Position numbers and translations under genes: made by a program. Shown piece by piece: positions 33,746 to 40,879 of a DNA stretch of 40,879 nt. Every line of letters starts with the position of its first letter. Position 1 is the first letter of the stretch. Under the pieces are notes generated by a model. It was given only the letters and a program-made list of their open reading frames with translations. It did no database searches and had not been told where the DNA came from. The DNA is from CALJIC01 sp039805565 (GTDB lineage Bacteria > Chloroflexota > Chloroflexia > Chloroflexales > Roseiflexaceae). The stretch is from positions 1-40,879 of the forward strand of contig JBDLTZ010000309.1 in the NCBI GenBank assembly GCA_039805565.1, given 5' to 3'.

Positions 33746-34255
33746 TCATCGCTCGCTGTCGGTCGAGCGGCGGGCGAGGTCGTAGCGGAATACGAGCATG
33801 TCCCGTACCTGGATGCCGTGCTCGAACACCGGCCCGCCGCTGTGGCGCTCGTAGTAGCTGAAGTAGTCGCGGCGGACCTCGTGCATGCGGAAGCCGCAGC
33901 GTTGGTAGAAGGCGATGTTGCCGATCGCGGCGTTCGTGGAGCCCACCAGCATCGCGCGCTTGCCACGCCGCCGCGCCTCATCGAGCAGCCACGCCACGAT
34001 CTGCCGCCCCAGACCCTGCCCGCGCCGGCCGGGGGCCACCGCCAGCTCCATGAGCTCGCACGGGTCGTCACGCCACTGCATGTTGGCGGCGCCCACGAGC
34101 TCGCCGCCCAGCTCCGCGCGGTAGGTGACGTCTGTCAGGTGGGCGAGCCCCCAGCGCAGGGCGCGCTCGGAGGGCTCGGCGGCGATCAGCAGCGGGATCA
34201 GCTCCTCCACGCCCTGGCCGTGGACTTCGCGTATCGTCAGCCCCATAGCACTCAT
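33746..34255 (-). CDS. GNAT family N-acetyltransferase
   Basis: A 169-residue GNAT protein. Motif A for acetyl-CoA pyrophosphate binding is VAPGRRGQGLGRQIVAWLLD (residues about 72-91). The preceding strand is CELMELA and motif B is NIAFYQRCGFRMHEV. GNAT enzymes transfer an acetyl group to an amine; substrate unknown. AAGGG lies just upstream of the first ATG; a second in-frame ATG three codons later is possible. It begins 14 bases after the stop of the M16 peptidase gene, so the two are likely co-transcribed. Confidence 0.88.
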   Translation of the reverse strand: MSAMGLTIREVHGQGVEELIPLLIAAEPSERALRWGLAHLTDVTYRAELGGELVGAANMQWRDDPCELMELAVAPGRRGQGLGRQIVAWLLDEARRRGKRAMLVGSTNAAIGNIAFYQRCGFRMHEVRRDYFSYYERHSGGPVFEHGIQVRDMLVFRYDLARRSTDSER

Positions 34256-34269
34256 GGCACCCTTACGAT

Positions 34270-35544
34270 CTACGAGAGCCGCAGCAGCTTACGCAGGGGC
34301 TTCTCATCCCGCTTCTTTAAGGGGCCGATCACCGCCATGTGCAGGCCCTCCTCGGTCAGCACGCGCCGTGCGACCCGCAGCACGTCCTCCTGCGTCACGG
34401 CCTCGACGTCGGCCACCACCTGCTCCACCGGGATCACGCGGCCGTAGCGTAGCTCGTGCGAGCCGTTGCGCGACGCGACCGACCAGGTGTCTTCGAGCGA
34501 GAGGAGGATGCCGCCCTTGACCTGTTCCTTGACCTGCGCCAGTTCCTCGGCCGTCACGCCCGACTCGCGGGCGCGGCGCAGCTCGGCCATGGTGGTGGCC
34601 ACGCACTCGGCGAGCTTGTCGGGGTCCACGCCGCCATACACCACCCACTTGCCGGCGTCGTGGTGCTCGCGGCTGTAGGAGCCGACGCTGTAGGCCAGGC
34701 CGCGCTCCTCGCGGATCTCCTGGAACAGCCGGGAGGAGGATGCGCCCCCCAGCACCGTGTCGAACACCAGCATCGCGCGCCGGTCCGGGTCGCCTAGGGC
34801 CACACCGGGAAAGCCGATGCAGAAGCTGCCCTGCTCGCTGCCGTCGAGCGTGAGCGAGAGCCCAGGGCCGGTGTGGTGCGGCAGGCTCGGCAGACAGGCC
34901 ATCGGCCTGCCCTCGGGCATGGCCTCGAAGGCCTGGGCCACCGTCTCCGCGGCGCGCTGGGCATCGACGTTGCCGGCGATCGAGACCACTGTGTTGTGCT
35001 TGGTGTAGAAGCTGCGCCAGTGGTCCACCACCTGGTCTCGCGTGAACGCCGCCACCGAGTCCTGGTCGCCGGCGATATCGCGCCCAAGCGGCTGGTCGCC
35101 CCACATGTGCCGGTCGAGCAGCAGGTGGACGAGCTCGGAGGGGGTGTCCTCGGTCTCGCGCAGCTCCTCGGCGATCACGCGGCGCTCCTTCTCGATGTCG
35201 GACGCCTCGAAGCGCGGGCGCAGCAGCATATCAGCCAGCACGTCCACCGCGCGGTCGAAGTGGATGTCGGCCACCTTGGCGTAGCAGACGGTGGACTCGA
35301 AGCTGGTGTAGGCGTCGAGGATGCCGCCGACGCCCTCGATCGCGTCGGAGATCTGCTTGGGCGTGGGGCGGCGCTCGCTGCCCTTGAAGAGCATGTGTTC
35401 AATGAAGTGGGCGAGGCCACTGGCGGCGTGGTCCTCGTGGCCCGAACCGACGCCGACGAAGCAGCCAACGGAGACGGAGTGGGTGTGCGGCAGGGGCTCG
35501 ACGAGCACGCGCAGGCCGCTGGGGAAGGTGAACTTCTGATGCAT
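34270..35544 (-). CDS. M16 family zinc peptidase
   Basis: A 424-residue pitrilysin-family peptidase. The inverted zinc motif HFIEH (HXXEH) is near residue 48, with the distal Glu about 70-75 residues on (ESTVCYAKV region). The C-terminal half carries the second M16 domain with the Arg/Tyr loop (REERGLAYSVGSYS). Size and layout fit bacterial processing-protease-like proteins such as YmxG. The ATG at 35544 has no ribosome site; TATAAT ends six bases upstream, so the mRNA is probably leaderless. The longer start at 35592 would be upstream of the transcription start. Confidence 0.88.
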   Translation of the reverse strand: MHQKFTFPSGLRVLVEPLPHTHSVSVGCFVGVGSGHEDHAASGLAHFIEHMLFKGSERRPTPKQISDAIEGVGGILDAYTSFESTVCYAKVADIHFDRAVDVLADMLLRPRFEASDIEKERRVIAEELRETEDTPSELVHLLLDRHMWGDQPLGRDIAGDQDSVAAFTRDQVVDHWRSFYTKHNTVVSIAGNVDAQRAAETVAQAFEAMPEGRPMACLPSLPHHTGPGLSLTLDGSEQGSFCIGFPGVALGDPDRRAMLVFDTVLGGASSSRLFQEIREERGLAYSVGSYSREHHDAGKWVVYGGVDPDKLAECVATTMAELRRARESGVTAEELAQVKEQVKGGILLSLEDTWSVASRNGSHELRYGRVIPVEQVVADVEAVTQEDVLRVARRVLTEEGLHMAVIGPLKKRDEKPLRKLLRLS

Positions 35545-35550
35545 AGCGAC

Positions 35551-35556
35551 ATTATA
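35551..35556 (-). promoter_or_regulatory. -10 box of the M16 peptidase gene
   Basis: Minus strand TATAAT (35556-35551) with only GTCGCT between it and the ATG. The -35 region is poor. Confidence 0.6.
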
Positions 35557-35718
35557 CACGCGGCCTGACGCCGGGCCCGCTTTAACAAACATTCACACTC
35601 GTGGTGCGCCGCTGCAAGGTTGTATACATCTGAGCCTGCTAGGATACCTCGGAAGCTGGCGCAGTGTCCTCCCGGCCCCTGTCGCGGCTCCCCGCATTGA
35701 TGAAATCAGGGTTATGCA

Positions 35719-37359
35719 ATGGCCTACGTCCATGAGGCATCTGAGCCGCTGACGGCTCCGCACGAGCGCGTCGATGACATCCCGCTGCTCGTGGCTCATC
35801 TCCAGCGCATGGGCGTCCCATCGCTGCTGGATGCCCATATCCCTCCACGCCGATACTGGGGGAGCCTGAGTCCTGGGTGGGTTGCCACGATCTGGCTCAC
35901 GCACATGCTCTCGCAGAGCGACGGCAAGCTCCGGCACGTGCAGCCGTGGGTGGCCGCGCACGGGGAGACGCTGCGCCGGTGCATCGGCCAGGATGTGCTC
36001 CCGGCCAGCGTGAACGACCTGCGCCTGCGCGATGTGCTGCAGGTGCTGGCCGACGACGCCCGCTGGCATAGCCTCGAGGTGTCGCTGAATCGCCACGTGC
36101 TGGGGGAATACGGCCTCCCGGTCGAGCAGGTGCACGCCCACCAGCTCGACAGCAACAGCTGGCAGGTGCAGCCGGAGGGGCTGCTGCAGGTTGGACAGGG
36201 CCGTGGCTGGAAGCCCGGCACGATCCGGCTCCGGATCGTGCAGGCGACGCTTGAGCCGTACGGGCTGCCGCTCACCACCTGGGCATCTCCTGCCCGGGGG
36301 AGCGAGCCGCCGCTGGCGCTGCTGATCGCGCAGGCCCAGTCCTCGATCCAGGGCCAGGCTGTGCTGTACAGCGGGGGTGAGCTGTCTGCCGTGGAGGCGC
36401 GCGCGGCCATCCACGCGGCTGGCGACGCGTACCTCTGCCTGTTTTCCGAGGCTGCTGGGGGCGATGCGCCGGACGATCCGCTGCCGTTTTCTATCGGTGG
36501 GGATGACCAGCGCACCGGCGCTGATGGGCACGAGTGGCGCGTGGCCATGTCGGCCGAGTGTGATGGGAGGCGGCTGGAGTGGGAGGAGCGCCGGCTGCGG
36601 GTGCGCTCGCGCGGGCAGGCGCGTGTGGCCGAGGACGGGCTGCGCGCACGCCTCACGAGGGCGCGCGAGGCGCTGGCGGCGCTCGGCGAGCGGAAGCGCG
36701 GGAAGCGCAGGCCGCGGACGCTGGAGGCGCTGCAGCAGGCCGCGCATGATGTTCTGGAGACCTACCACGTCCACGGCCTGCTGGACCTCCAGTACTGGGA
36801 GGCGGTCGAGGAGCGGGTCGTGCGGCGCTACCGCGGCAGGCCGACGTCGGTGCGCATCGAGCGCGAGATGCAGGTGACGTCGACGCTGGACGAGGCGGCA
36901 GTCAACGTCGCTGTGCAGCAGCTCGGCTGGCGGCTCTTCGCTACGAACCTGCCGCTAGAGGCGCTGCCGCTGGAGAAGCTTGCGCAGACGGTGTCGCCGC
37001 CCCCAACGGGGTTCGAGCGCCTGAGCGGGCGGCCGATCTCGCTGACGTCCGGCAACCTTCAGCGGGAGGAGAACGCCGTCGGGCTTGTGCGCCTGCTTTC
37101 GCTCGCGCTGCGGGCGCTGGTGCTGCTGGAGGTGGGCGCGCTTCAGCACCTGGCGCTGGAGGTGGGCGAGGCGCCCGGCCAGGCCATCGAGCGGCGGCGG
37201 GCGGCGCAGCAGGCCGGCGAGCGTCTGCTCGAGACCTTCCGCGACATTATGCTGGTCGGGCGCGGCTCCCGCGGGGGGGGTACGGTCACGCTCCTCACGC
37301 CCCTGCAGCGCCGGGTGCTGCACCTGCTCTCGCTGCCGCCCGAGATCTACCAACTCTAG
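35719..37359 (+). CDS. IS1634-like (DUF4277) transposase, probably catalytically dead
   Basis: A 546-residue protein. The N-terminal DUF4277-type region (DIPLLVAHLQRMGVPSLLDA) and overall plan match IS1634 transposases. The first catalytic Asp is present (Asp144, HQLDSNSW). The second, expected two or three residues before ALY, seems replaced by Gln213 (GQAVLYSGGELS). The expected Glu before GFxRLxGRPISL is replaced by PPPT around residue 430. The frame is uninterrupted. I see no clear terminal inverted repeats in the 175 bases before or 70 bases after. It may be a decayed or repurposed transposase; misalignment on my part is the main alternative. Confidence 0.7.
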   Translation: MAYVHEASEPLTAPHERVDDIPLLVAHLQRMGVPSLLDAHIPPRRYWGSLSPGWVATIWLTHMLSQSDGKLRHVQPWVAAHGETLRRCIGQDVLPASVNDLRLRDVLQVLADDARWHSLEVSLNRHVLGEYGLPVEQVHAHQLDSNSWQVQPEGLLQVGQGRGWKPGTIRLRIVQATLEPYGLPLTTWASPARGSEPPLALLIAQAQSSIQGQAVLYSGGELSAVEARAAIHAAGDAYLCLFSEAAGGDAPDDPLPFSIGGDDQRTGADGHEWRVAMSAECDGRRLEWEERRLRVRSRGQARVAEDGLRARLTRAREALAALGERKRGKRRPRTLEALQQAAHDVLETYHVHGLLDLQYWEAVEERVVRRYRGRPTSVRIEREMQVTSTLDEAAVNVAVQQLGWRLFATNLPLEALPLEKLAQTVSPPPTGFERLSGRPISLTSGNLQREENAVGLVRLLSLALRALVLLEVGALQHLALEVGEAPGQAIERRRAAQQAGERLLETFRDIMLVGRGSRGGGTVTLLTPLQRRVLHLLSLPPEIYQL

Positions 37360-37372
37360 AGCACTGGGGTTC

Positions 37373-37384
37373 TATGGTATCATA
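37373..37384 (+). promoter_or_regulatory. Small palindrome with TATCAT before the 69-residue membrane gene
   Basis: CTATG and CATAG flank GTAT around a TATCAT -10-like box at 37378-37383, about 45 nt upstream of the ATG. No -35 is evident. Confidence 0.35.
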
Positions 37385-37429
37385 GGTGCCGGAATCGCGT
37401 GGTAATCTCTTAACCTCGAGGGCAGAAGT

Positions 37430-37639
37430 ATGAGCAATCTGGTGATGCGCATCGCTGTGGTCGTAGGCGTTGTCCTCCCGTTCGCCGCGCTGGGCTACAA
37501 GCTCTTCATCGAGGAGTCGCTGCTCACCGCCGGCCTGTACACTGCGGTTGTGCTCATCCTCTTCGGCACGATGTACGCCGGTATGCGCGCCAAGCCTGCC
37601 CAGGACAGCCGCCCCGTGAACGAGAGCCCCCGGCAGTAG
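37430..37639 (+). CDS. 69-residue two-helix membrane protein (hypothetical)
   Basis: A small protein with two predicted helices (about 5-24, MRIAVVVGVVLPFAALGYKL, and 32-51, LLTAGLYTAVVLILFGTMYA) and a polar C-terminal tail. The ribosome site is GAGGG, seven bases upstream of the ATG. A good intrinsic terminator follows 30 bases after the stop, so it seems to be a stand-alone unit. No family recognised. Confidence 0.7.
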   Translation: MSNLVMRIAVVVGVVLPFAALGYKLFIEESLLTAGLYTAVVLILFGTMYAGMRAKPAQDSRPVNESPRQ

Positions 37640-37669
37640 GTCGGCTAAGCGCCTGCGTGTCTTAGCAAG

Positions 37670-37705
37670 AAGGCCAGGGAGGGCGAGCCCCCTGGCCTTT
37701 CTGTG
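37670..37705 (+). terminator. Rho-independent terminator after the small membrane gene
   Basis: Stem AAGGCCAGGG (37670-37679) and CCCTGGCCTT (37690-37699), then TCTGTGT. Confidence 0.8.
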
Positions 37706-37828
37706 TGGCGAGTGTTAGCGCAGCCACGCGCTAAAGCACTACAGCGGCGTTCACAAGCGTTGATCACGTTTGTTGATTGCGCATCACGTCCTGGTGTCCA
37801 GCAGCTGCGGCGTTCAGCGTTCAGCCTT
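37706..37828. other. Intergenic spacer between convergent genes
   Basis: It contains a small hairpin (TTAGCGC at 37715-37721, GCGCTAA at 37728-37734) and a two-unit heptanucleotide repeat, GTTCAGC twice (37812-37825), just beyond the rtcB stop. No gene recognised. Confidence 0.6.
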
Positions 37829-39052
37829 CTAATCCTTGTACGGGTCCTCGACGTCCTCGGCCGCCATGGCCACGCCGATCGGGCGTAGTGTGTGGAGCAC
37901 CCTGATCGTCCCCGCATGCTCCGCCAGCACCTCGGGAAGCCGGCGGTAGACGTGGGGACTCTCGTCGGTGCCCCCGCCGCGCAGCTCCACGCCCTCGCGC
38001 CGCAGCCACTCCAGCATCATCTCGCGGCTGATCGCCCCCGGCTTAACCACCTCCTGCACCCGCTGCTGGCCCCGCCGCGTCCAGCGCCGCTTGCCCGCCG
38101 CCTGTGTCCTGCTCATCACCCGGCCCGCGCCGTGTACGGTGCTGTGCAGCGCCACGCGCGCCTCGTCGCCCGCCACGCCCTCGGCGATCACGCTGATGTC
38201 GCCCATCGAGCCGCCGATGAAGCTGCGCTGCCCCGGCCAGGCCGGCGTGGCCCCCTTGCGGATCACCACGAGCTCCTCGCCGCCCACCTGCTCCTTCCAG
38301 GCGAAGTTGTGGTTGTTGTGGACCTCGTCCAGGGCCCTGGCGCCCAGGATCTCCAGCACCTGCCCCGCCACGAAGTCGCGCCCGGCGTAGGCGTAGCGCC
38401 CGCCGAGCTCCATCGCCTGCCAGTACGCCTGGCCGATGGCGTCGCGCAGCGAGATCACCGTGGCCGGCTGGTCCATGTGCTCGCCGGGGGCGCGGTCGTC
38501 GAAGCGCCGCCCTGCCGCCAGGTTCAGGAAGCCGGTGCAGGTCTTGTGGCCCAGGCCGCGGCTGCCGAAGTGGACCCCCACCCACACCCGGCCCTGCTCG
38601 TCCTCGAAGAGATCAACATAATGGTTGCCACCACCGACCGTGCCGAGCTGCTCGCGGGCGAGCTGCTTCAGCCGCCCCAGCTCGGGGATGTCACGCCAGG
38701 CGGGGTCGTCGAACAGCTCGTGGTCGCGCGCCTTGCCGCTCGTCTGGCCCACGCCGAACACCACAGTGCGGGCGATCCGGTCCATGATCGGCGTGATCTG
38801 CGGGCGGACGTCCTCGGCCCGCAGGTCGGTCAGCACCGCTTTGTTGCCGCATGAGATGTCGAAGCCAACTGCGTTCGGCGATACGGCGTCGCGGTAGGCG
38901 ATCACGCCGCCGATCGGGATGCTGTACCCCTTGTGCCCATCGGCCATCAGCGCGGCCCCGGCCGCCCACGGGTCGGCTGCGCAGCGCTTGATCTGCGCGA
39001 TTGTCGCCTCGTCGTGCTCGCCCCATACGGGGATGCTGTCCACATATCTCAT
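37829..39052 (-). CDS. rtcB: RtcB RNA ligase
   Basis: A 407-residue RtcB. Metal-site and guanylate motifs are clear: DISCGNKAV with the metal Cys, GGGNHYVDLFED, HFGSRGLGHK, NNHNFAW and the guanylated His in STVHGAGRVMSR. RtcB joins RNA 2',3'-cyclic phosphate ends to 5'-OH ends using GTP and Mn, in tRNA or RNA repair. The ATG at 39052 has AGGAGG six bases upstream, which decides it over longer in-frame starts. No archease or RtcA gene is adjacent. A TATGAT box lies about 40 nt upstream. Length is slightly under that of E. coli RtcB. Confidence 0.93.
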   Translation of the reverse strand: MRYVDSIPVWGEHDEATIAQIKRCAADPWAAGAALMADGHKGYSIPIGGVIAYRDAVSPNAVGFDISCGNKAVLTDLRAEDVRPQITPIMDRIARTVVFGVGQTSGKARDHELFDDPAWRDIPELGRLKQLAREQLGTVGGGNHYVDLFEDEQGRVWVGVHFGSRGLGHKTCTGFLNLAAGRRFDDRAPGEHMDQPATVISLRDAIGQAYWQAMELGGRYAYAGRDFVAGQVLEILGARALDEVHNNHNFAWKEQVGGEELVVIRKGATPAWPGQRSFIGGSMGDISVIAEGVAGDEARVALHSTVHGAGRVMSRTQAAGKRRWTRRGQQRVQEVVKPGAISREMMLEWLRREGVELRGGGTDESPHVYRRLPEVLAEHAGTIRVLHTLRPIGVAMAAEDVEDPYKD

Positions 39053-39091
39053 ACCTCGCCTCCTTGGGGCTGGACACTCGCGCTGTAGCCT

Positions 39092-39097
39092 ATCATA
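39092..39097 (-). promoter_or_regulatory. -10 box of rtcB
   Basis: Minus strand TATGAT (39097-39092), 39 nt upstream of the ATG. No clear -35. Confidence 0.45.
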
Positions 39098-39210
39098 CCT
39101 GTACGCAGCACGTCGCATGCCGCGGGCGCCCCGCCTGTACTCCCGCCTCGGCTGCTTCGCCATCCCCCATATCCCCCCCAAACGGTGGGGAAAACCCCGC
39201 ACCGCCAATA

Positions 39211-39238
39211 TTGACTTTTTTTAATGCGGTGCTAGACT
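39211..39238 (+). promoter_or_regulatory. Promoter of the 192-residue membrane protein gene
   Basis: TTGACT (39211-39216), 16-nt spacer, TAGACT (39233-39238), inside an unusually AT-rich stretch (39205-39280) for this window. The leader to the ATG is about 100 nt. Confidence 0.6.
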
Positions 39239-39345
39239 AATTGCACAGGTTTAACAAGTATATTGCAAAGTTTTTCACAATCTCCCCCGCGTCCCCCCCG
39301 GCACGAACCCAGCGCCGAGAGCGTAGCCACAGAAGGAGCGAGGAC

Positions 39346-39924
39346 ATGAGTGTGAACAGCAGTCTGAACCACCTGCAGGCGGCGTCGGTGGCGGGCCTAA
39401 GCTCGTCGACACGCACGGTCGAGAGGGCGGGGGCGATCGCCGGGCTCGCTGGCGGCATCGCTATGGCGATCGTCGGCGCGATGATCTCCTTCGCCATCCA
39501 GGAGAGCATCTGGCAGACGCCGAAGGAGATCGCGGCCTTCCTCTTCGGGCAGGCCGCGGCGGCCACCCCGGGCTTCGACGCCGCGCCGGTGATCGTTGGC
39601 AGCCTGCTGCACCTCGCGCTGTCAGCGCTCTTCGGAATCGGCTACGCGCTCCTGATCAGCCGCGTCCTCCGCATCACCACCGAGTACGGGGCCCCGGTCG
39701 TCGGTGGCCTGGTGTATGGCCTGGCGATCTGGCTGGTCGCCTACTTCGTCGTCGTGCCGCTGCTCAACCCCGCGCTCCTCGATGCCTACGCGCCGTCGTT
39801 CATCATCCAGAATCTGGTGTACGGCACGGTGGTCGGCCTGGTGTACATGGTCGCCCGCCCCGAGACCTACATCTACTTCGTGCGGCCGGTGCGCCCCTCC
39901 GCGCCCTCCACCAGTGCCGAGTAG
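39346..39924 (+). CDS. Multi-pass membrane protein (hypothetical)
   Basis: A 192-residue integral membrane protein with four likely helices: about 28-50 (AIAGLAGGIAMAIVGAMISF), 88-110 (LLHLALSALFGIGYALLISR), 118-140 (PVVGGLVYGLAIWLVAYFVV) and 155-175 (LVYGTVVGLVYMVARP). The ATG at 39346 has AAGGAG upstream; a longer frame from 39241 would begin at the promoter's own transcription start. Similar small proteins (DUF6789/DUF1440 type) are of unknown function. It stands between rtcB (divergent) and a methyltransferase gene. Confidence 0.75.
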   Translation: MSVNSSLNHLQAASVAGLSSSTRTVERAGAIAGLAGGIAMAIVGAMISFAIQESIWQTPKEIAAFLFGQAAAATPGFDAAPVIVGSLLHLALSALFGIGYALLISRVLRITTEYGAPVVGGLVYGLAIWLVAYFVVVPLLNPALLDAYAPSFIIQNLVYGTVVGLVYMVARPETYIYFVRPVRPSAPSTSAE

Positions 39925-39959
39925 CGGTGGGCGCGGGTCAACCCGAACGCGCGTAGGCG

Positions 39960-39982
39960 AGGCCTGAGGTATACTCAGGCCT
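39960..39982. promoter_or_regulatory. Perfect 9-bp palindrome with TATACT at its centre
   Basis: Arms AGGCCTGAG (39960-39968) and CTCAGGCCT (39974-39982), loop GTATA. TATACT (39970-39975) overlaps loop and arm. CTCCCTTTG follows, so it could be a weak terminator of the membrane gene or an operator-promoter of the methyltransferase gene. Confidence 0.6.
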
Positions 39983-40018
39983 CTCCCTTTGCATGCCGCT
40001 CGTAGGATGGAGGTACCG

Positions 40019-40777
40019 GTGGAAGACATCAAGGAGTCGGTGCGGCGCCAGTTCAGCCCGGCGGCCGCCGCCTACGCGTCCAGCGCAGTCCACGCAGCCG
40101 GGCCGGACCTCGCGGCGCTGGTGGCGGCGGCCGGCGCGCAGGGTCACGAGCGCGTGCTGGACATGGGGAGCGGCGCGGGGCACACGGCCCTGGCGCTCGC
40201 CCCGCACGTCGCCTCGGTCACGGCGGTGGACCTGGCCGACGCGATGCTCGAGCAGGGGCAGCGCCTGGCGGCCGAGCGCGGCATCGCCAATATCACCTTT
40301 GTGCGCGGGGATGTGGAGCAGCTCGACTTCCCTGATGCGTCGTTCGACATCGTGAGCTCGCGCTACAGCGCGCACCACTACCCGCGCCCGGCGGCCGCGC
40401 TGCGCGAGGCGGCGCGAGTCCTGCGCCCGGGCGGCGCGCTGCTGCTGGCAGATATCGTTGCGCCCGACGAGCCGGCGCACGATACATTCCTCAACGCGAT
40501 CGAGCTCCTGCGCGATCCCTCGCACGTGCGCGACCACACGGTGGCGCAGTGGCTTACCCTGATGGCCGAGGCCGGGCTGGAGGGGGTGCTGGTGGAGAGC
40601 TGGCCGCTGCGGCTGGATTTCGCCTCCTGGGTGGCACGTATGCGGACGCCAGAGGCCGAGGTGGCACAGCTCCGGCGGCTGCTCGACGGGGCGCCCGCCG
40701 AGACACGCCGGGCCTTCGCCGTGGAGCCTGACCACAGCTTCACGCTGCGCACGGCGCTGATCCGGGCGACGAGGTGA
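40019..40777 (+). CDS. Class I SAM-dependent methyltransferase
   Basis: A 252-residue methyltransferase. Motif I is VLDMGSGAGHTALALA (about 45-60), the acidic residue of motif II is in VTAVDLADAML, then FVRGDVEQLDFPDASFDIV and the motif LREAARVLRPGGALLLADI. This is the UbiE/Methyltransf_11 pattern; the acceptor is unknown. GTG at 40019 was chosen because GGAGG sits five bases upstream. ATGs at 39989 and 40007 have no usable ribosome site. The N-terminus (EDIKESVRRQFSPAAAAYAS) is where relatives usually begin. A heptanucleotide array starts seven bases after the stop. Confidence 0.87.
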   Translation: MEDIKESVRRQFSPAAAAYASSAVHAAGPDLAALVAAAGAQGHERVLDMGSGAGHTALALAPHVASVTAVDLADAMLEQGQRLAAERGIANITFVRGDVEQLDFPDASFDIVSSRYSAHHYPRPAAALREAARVLRPGGALLLADIVAPDEPAHDTFLNAIELLRDPSHVRDHTVAQWLTLMAEAGLEGVLVESWPLRLDFASWVARMRTPEAEVAQLRRLLDGAPAETRRAFAVEPDHSFTLRTALIRATR

Positions 40778-40783
40778 GAGCGA

Positions 40784-40846
40784 GTCTTGAGTCTTGAGGT
40801 TTGAGTGCGGAGTCTTGAGCGCTGAGTCTTGAGTGCGGAGTGCTGA
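40784..40846. repeat. Nine-unit heptanucleotide array after the methyltransferase gene
   Basis: Exact period 7: GTCTTGA, GTCTTGA, GGTTTGA, GTGCGGA, GTCTTGA, GCGCTGA, GTCTTGA, GTGCGGA, GTGCTGA. All end in GA and most start GT. No gene is visible in the remaining bases to the window end. Confidence 0.92.
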
Positions 40847-40879
40847 AAGAGAACAGGGCGCGCGCGATGCAATCCAGCA

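Noticed and set aside
35593..35718. Terminal inverted repeat of an insertion sequence
   Set aside because: I compared this stretch with the reverse complement of 37360-37429 and found no convincing match or target duplication.

Overview
The window is about 41 kb of very GC-rich bacterial DNA with dense gene packing. Its contents point to the phylum Chloroflexota (Chloroflexia-like): sigma70-type TATAAT promoters in a GC-rich genome, a GAF/HisKA_2 kinase, a LiaF-like toastrack pair, an Uma2 nuclease with RHS debris, RtcB, and dispersed heptanucleotide arrays. This placement is inference from gene content, not from a marker gene.

Layout. Positions 1-8.75 kb are almost all minus strand: an M24 peptidase, a GAF sensor kinase, an M23 lipoprotein, two decayed sugar-catabolism genes, an AraC regulator, a GT4 glycosyltransferase and a Nudix hydrolase. 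From 8.95 to 12.0 kb a plus-strand group encodes a 46-residue membrane peptide, a metallophosphoesterase, a single-pass membrane protein and a subtilase fused through a membrane helix to an FHA domain. From 12.0 to 25.1 kb lies a plus-strand sugar cluster: GntR regulator, GH36 alpha-galactosidase, mutarotase-like protein, mandelate-racemase-type dehydratase, SDR, two ABC permeases, a Tat lipoprotein binding protein, a second divergent GH36-like enzyme and a second SDR. The genes fit uptake of an alpha-galactoside, hydrolysis, anomer conversion, NAD-linked oxidation of the free sugar and dehydration of the sugar acid. The later steps (2-keto-3-deoxy sugar acid kinase and aldolase) are not in the window.

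From 25.1 to 31.0 kb come an Uma2 nuclease flanked by inverted RHS scraps, two LiaF-like membrane proteins, a D-amino-acid-oxidase-like flavoprotein, a 27-residue membrane peptide gene with its own terminator, and dCTP deaminase interrupted by a 378-residue intein with an HNH endonuclease. From 31.0 to 35.5 kb (minus strand) are a second Nudix hydrolase, CcdA, a FAD oxidoreductase, a GNAT acetyltransferase and an M16 peptidase. The last 5 kb hold an IS1634-like transposase that seems to lack catalytic residues, a small membrane protein, RtcB RNA ligase, a membrane protein and a methyltransferase.

The non-coding DNA is unusually structured. GC-palindrome elements with a GAGAAA-rich spacer occur in the leaders of at least six genes. 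Period-7 arrays occur at five places, four of them at gene 3' ends. Several inverted repeats enclose -10 boxes. At least two genes look leaderless. No rRNA, tRNA or CRISPR array was recognised.
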